A DNA stretch of 24,544 nucleotides from a virus. The first letter of the stretch is position 1. Each line of letters starts with the position of its first letter. Positions 23,327 through 24,544 of the stretch are shown here, piece by piece. The position numbers and the translations under genes are program-made. The notes beneath the pieces are model-generated. The model made no database searches. It saw only the letters and a program-made list of their open reading frames with translations, and was not told where the DNA came from. The stretch covers positions 1 to 24,544 of IMG/VR virus record IMGVR_UViG_3300042549_000333; one strand, written 5' to 3'.

Positions 23327-23355
23327 ATGATACTATTTTTTGCTTTTAGGCGCAA
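23327..23355 (-). promoter_or_regulatory. Possible promoter for the late block
   Basis: On the minus strand TTGCGC (23355-23350) and TATCAT (23332-23327) are spaced by 17 bp. The -10 matches the sigma70 consensus at 5 of 6 positions, the -35 at 3 of 6. Transcription would begin about 23320, giving a ~70-nt leader that ends with the attenuator-like hairpin. The boxes are weak evidence alone. Confidence 0.3.
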
Positions 23356-23491
23356 GTTGTTTACATTCTTGTTGTTTTTCAGCAAATACAGACTTGTACA
23401 AGTTACCGCCGATAAGTGATGGCTTCCTGAGAATCTCCATTGCACCTTGCCGGATAGGTAGCTGGTCGATAGTAAATCCTTTGTATTCCAT
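23333..23491 (-). CDS. Small hypothetical protein, 52 aa
   Basis: The product starts MEYKGFTIDQLPIRQGAMEI and ends Lys-rich (QLAPKSKK). The frame continues upstream to a TTG, but the ATG at 23491 has a good ribosome site (GGAGACAACA-ATG) and is preferred. Unrecognised; the first part resembles the short beta-hairpin start of many small phage proteins (EYKGFTI). It precedes the GT2 gene by 83 bp with a terminator-like hairpin between, so it may be its own transcription unit. Confidence 0.6.
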   Translation of the reverse strand: MEYKGFTIDQLPIRQGAMEILRKPSLIGGNLYKSVFAEKQQECKQLAPKSKK

Positions 23492-23596
23492 TGTTGTCTC
23501 CAGAATTAGGTGTGGGTTTCCATAAAGCAGGATCGAGATCAAAGAATTGGGTGAAGAGTGCGAGCGCCCGCCAAGATGCTCATGTTTTTCATACCC

Positions 23597-23617
23597 ACTA
23601 AGCCGCTAACGCTTAGT
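23597..23617. repeat. Perfect 7-bp inverted repeat
   Basis: ACTAAGC, a 7-base spacer CGCTAAC, then GCTTAGT. No T-run follows on either strand, so it is not a terminator. It may be a protein site or an RNA stem in the leader of the 52-residue gene. Confidence 0.6.
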
Positions 23618-23719
23618 ACCCACGCAATAAATGTACCACAGGATAACTAACAGTTTTTACTATCGCTAACCCTAGTATTGTTAGTGTGCATTATCTTGAG
23701 TGATAGTCTCCCCAAGGGT

Positions 23720-23748
23720 GGTAAGCGTGTAGTTTCCTACGCCTTACC
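23720..23748. repeat. Long imperfect hairpin
   Basis: GGTAAG-C-GTGTAG, loop TTTC, then CTACGC-CTTACC: 12 paired positions with a single bulged C. In plus-strand RNA the odd pair is U.G; in minus-strand RNA it is C/A, although the loop there would be GAAA, a GNRA type. The strand is therefore undecided. No U-tract follows. Confidence 0.65.
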
Positions 23749-23758
23749 TGCCTGACCC

Positions 23759-23783
23759 ATATATACCTGTAGAGATATATACC
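23759..23783 (+). repeat. Two direct copies of ATATATACC, 16 bp apart
   Basis: The copies are at 23759-23767 and 23775-23783. The 16-bp centre distance places them about one and a half helical turns apart. Two copies are too few to call iterons; they may be a binding site pair. Confidence 0.5.
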
Positions 23784-23962
23784 AGTCCTACACGGAGTTA
23801 ATGTTCAATCAGCATAGGTCTTGTCCCACCATGTCCCTATACCTTGTGCCGTACCCATTTAAGTCGGCGAGGCTTGCTACGGGGTGTACGTTAGCCTATG
23901 TTCTATTCCACGCAGCCCATGTAGGCTCTTGCTATCGTGTGGAGTACGGATGGTTAAGAAAC

Positions 23963-24053
23963 AAAAAACCGCTTAAATCTGCATCTTGGTGAGAGACCCC
24001 CTTGTGAGGGGCAAGATACAGACTTAAACGGTCTAATCGGCTCTCACACCAAC
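23963..24053 (-). ncRNA. Candidate ~90-nt small RNA with 21-bp stem and U6 end
   Basis: A TATAAT box lies at 24065-24060 on the minus strand, so transcription would start near 24053. The RNA would then contain 24032-24012 paired with 23988-23968: 21 consecutive positions, 18 Watson-Crick and three G.U. A small inner hairpin CCCC-TTGTGA-GGGG (24011-23998) sits inside, and TTTTTT ends it at 23963. The three odd positions pair only in the minus-strand transcript; in plus-strand RNA they would be C/A mismatches. A 5' GTGAGAG segment (about 24048-24042) could also pair with CTCTCAC in the interior loop, making a pseudoknot. No known RNA family is recognised. It could equally be a long terminator for an unknown upstream minus transcript. 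Confidence 0.5.
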
Positions 24054-24059
24054 AACTGA

Positions 24060-24065
24060 ATTATA
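24060..24065 (-). promoter_or_regulatory. Consensus -10 box of the small-RNA candidate
   Basis: TATAAT on the minus strand matches the sigma70 consensus exactly. The hexamer 17 bp upstream (AGGTTT) is a poor -35, so activity may need an activator. Confidence 0.4.
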
Positions 24066-24070
24066 CACGG

Positions 24071-24110
24071 AAAAAATCCCAAAAACCTAGCAAACAGTTA
24101 ATGGGATTTT
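24071..24110. terminator. Possible bidirectional terminator hairpin
   Basis: AAAATCCCA (24073-24081) and TGGGATTTT (24102-24110) are perfect complements around a 20-base loop. On the minus strand the stem runs into six T (24076-24071); on the plus strand into TTTTATTT. The A/T content of the stem and the large loop make it a weak terminator. It could insulate the rightward promoter from the rest of the region. Confidence 0.5.
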
Positions 24111-24137
24111 ATTTGCTACAACTTAGGGAAAACACCT

Positions 24138-24167
24138 AGTGTACATTTGCAATAAAATGTATACAAT
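24138..24167 (+). promoter_or_regulatory. Promoter region with 26-bp operator-like palindrome
   Basis: GTGTACATTT, 6 bases, AAATGTATAC (24139-24164) form an inverted repeat with one mismatch per arm pair. On the plus strand TGTACA (24140-24145) and TACAAT (24162-24167), 16 bp apart, match sigma70 boxes at 4 and 5 of 6 positions. On the minus strand TTGTAT and TACACT are 17 bp apart (weaker). A dimeric repressor bound here would block both. No repressor gene is in the window. Confidence 0.5.
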
Positions 24168-24174
24168 TTCTTAC

Positions 24175-24190
24175 ATGGCACTAACGCCAT
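24175..24190 (+). promoter_or_regulatory. Stem-loop at the 5' end of the rightward mRNA
   Basis: ATGGC, loop ACTAAC, GCCAT: 5 bp, starting where transcription from the plus promoter would begin and ending directly before the AGGAG ribosome site (24191-24195). It may protect the mRNA 5' end or tune translation. Confidence 0.45.
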
Positions 24191-24201
24191 AGGAGATAAC
24201 A

Positions 24202-24444
24202 ATGTACGACTACGAGCTACCTATGTATATCCAGACCGATACGGATGACGAGCAACCTTGCGTTGTGGGTGTATCTGTACGTAAGCATATCCTATCGTCA
24301 GGCGAGGATTGCGGGATTTTGGATTACGACTACGACATTCTGGATACGGACGGTAACGTGCGTAAGGATTGGAATAGGTTTGATGACAGACGGTTTGCAA
24401 AGTGTGTCCATTACAAACTTGAGATTGCAATGGGGGATAAATGA
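24202..24444 (+). CDS. Small acidic phage protein, 80 aa
   Basis: First gene of the rightward unit, with a strong ribosome site (AGGAG, 6-nt spacer). The product is acidic (YIQTDTDDEQPCVVGVSVRK, then YDYDILDTDGNVRKDWNRFD) and contains three cysteines. The family is not recognised. The 4-bp ATGA overlap with the methyltransferase gene shows they are made together; a regulator of, or partner to, the methyltransferase is possible but not shown. Confidence 0.7.
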   Translation: MYDYELPMYIQTDTDDEQPCVVGVSVRKHILSSGEDCGILDYDYDILDTDGNVRKDWNRFDDRRFAKCVHYKLEIAMGDK

Positions 24445-24544
24445 ATGAGTTGGCTCTTTTCGCAGGTGCTGGTGGAGGAATACTTGGGGGACACCTCCTT
24501 GGATGGCGAACAGTCTGCGCCGTTGAATGGGAACAATACCCAGC
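24441..24544 (+). CDS. DNA (cytosine-5) methyltransferase, 5' end only
   Basis: Only 34 codons are inside the window. They contain the cofactor-binding motif I of C5 methyltransferases (LALFAGAGGGILGGHLLGW) and the start of motif II (CAVEWEQYP), at the very N-terminus as usual. The enzyme transfers methyl from S-adenosylmethionine to cytosine in a specific DNA sequence. It probably protects phage DNA from host restriction or marks it for regulation. The catalytic Pro-Cys motif and the target-recognition region lie beyond the edge, so specificity and completeness cannot be judged. The ATG overlaps the previous stop (ATGA). Confidence 0.85.
   Translation, partial: MNELALFAGAGGGILGGHLLGWRTVCAVEWEQYP

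Larger units (their letters stand above)
23492..24201. other. Divergent intergenic region, structure-rich, no convincing gene
   Basis: This 710-bp stretch separates the leftward late genes from the rightward unit and holds most of the regulatory signals of the window: hairpins, a promoter-like palindrome, a small-RNA candidate and direct repeats, listed separately. Frames within it are short and lack family features. About 23784-23960 also holds nested inverted repeats (AGCC/GGCT inside CCACG/CGTGTGG near 23908-23942) that I cannot assign. I see no tRNA. Confidence 0.7.

Noticed and set aside
23759-23783. Replication origin with iterons
   Set aside because: Only two copies of ATATATACC are present, with no initiator gene nearby and no further copies seen.
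23784-23830. tRNA-like T-loop sequence (GTTCAATC)
   Set aside because: No flanking T-stem, acceptor stem or anticodon arm could be built around it.
23801-23992. 63-residue plus-strand frame in the intergenic region
   Set aside because: GGAG lies only 3 nt before the ATG, the product has no recognisable pattern, and the 3' end runs into the small-RNA stem. Kept as non-coding.

Overview
The window is most of the late (structural) half of a tailed-phage genome with a short-tailed, podovirus-like plan. Every gene from the left edge to about 23.5 kb lies on the minus strand and is tightly packed, often with 1 to 4 bp start/stop overlaps. A second transcription unit starts at 24.2 kb on the plus strand and runs off the right edge. 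The head and neck genes fit the SU10-like type: a P22-type portal, an SU10/DUF5309-type major capsid protein, an SU10-type adaptor and a P22 gp10-like tail nozzle. There is no tape-measure gene, tail tube, sheath or baseplate. I see no tRNA, CRISPR array, integrase or insertion sequence. The LamG plus SPRY-like fibre is a type familiar from aquatic viromes. A Gram-negative aquatic host is a reasonable guess, but nothing here fixes the host.

Layout in the direction of transcription (right to left). 23.5-20.0 kb is an accessory block before the terminase: a 52-residue ORF, two glycosyltransferases (GT2 and GT32 types), four small basic or Cys-rich proteins, and a protein with an ADP-ribosyltransferase-like C-terminus. 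19.95-16.3 kb holds the small and large terminase genes, a small overlapping ORF and the portal. 16.3-12.3 kb holds a GNAT acetyltransferase, a Gly/Ala-rich protein with an internal duplication, a 76-residue protein, the scaffold and the major capsid protein. 12.3-7.1 kb holds a 106-residue protein, a third glycosyltransferase, the adaptor, small virion proteins, the tail nozzle, a jelly-roll-like virion protein and a second GNAT-like protein. 7.15-2.8 kb holds four probable internal or ejection proteins, several with glycine-zipper hydrophobic segments. 2.8-0 kb holds two fibre genes, the last cut by the window edge.

The 0.7 kb between the two divergent units (23492-24201) has no convincing gene but is rich in structure. 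It holds a 26-bp near-palindrome over a plus-strand promoter-like sequence, a TATAAT box followed by a ~90-nt minus-strand RNA candidate, and several hairpins. That RNA candidate folds into a 21-bp stem whose three non-Watson-Crick positions are G.U pairs only in the minus-strand transcript, and it ends in six Us. A second notable RNA element is a 10-bp cUUCGg-capped hairpin just after the major capsid gene. A third is an attenuator-like hairpin that covers the ribosome-binding site of the first glycosyltransferase.

The logic appears to be: a regulated plus-strand unit (80-residue protein plus cytosine methyltransferase) faces a long late operon that packages DNA, builds capsid and tail, supplies ejection proteins and fibres, and carries several enzymes that could modify virion or host molecules.
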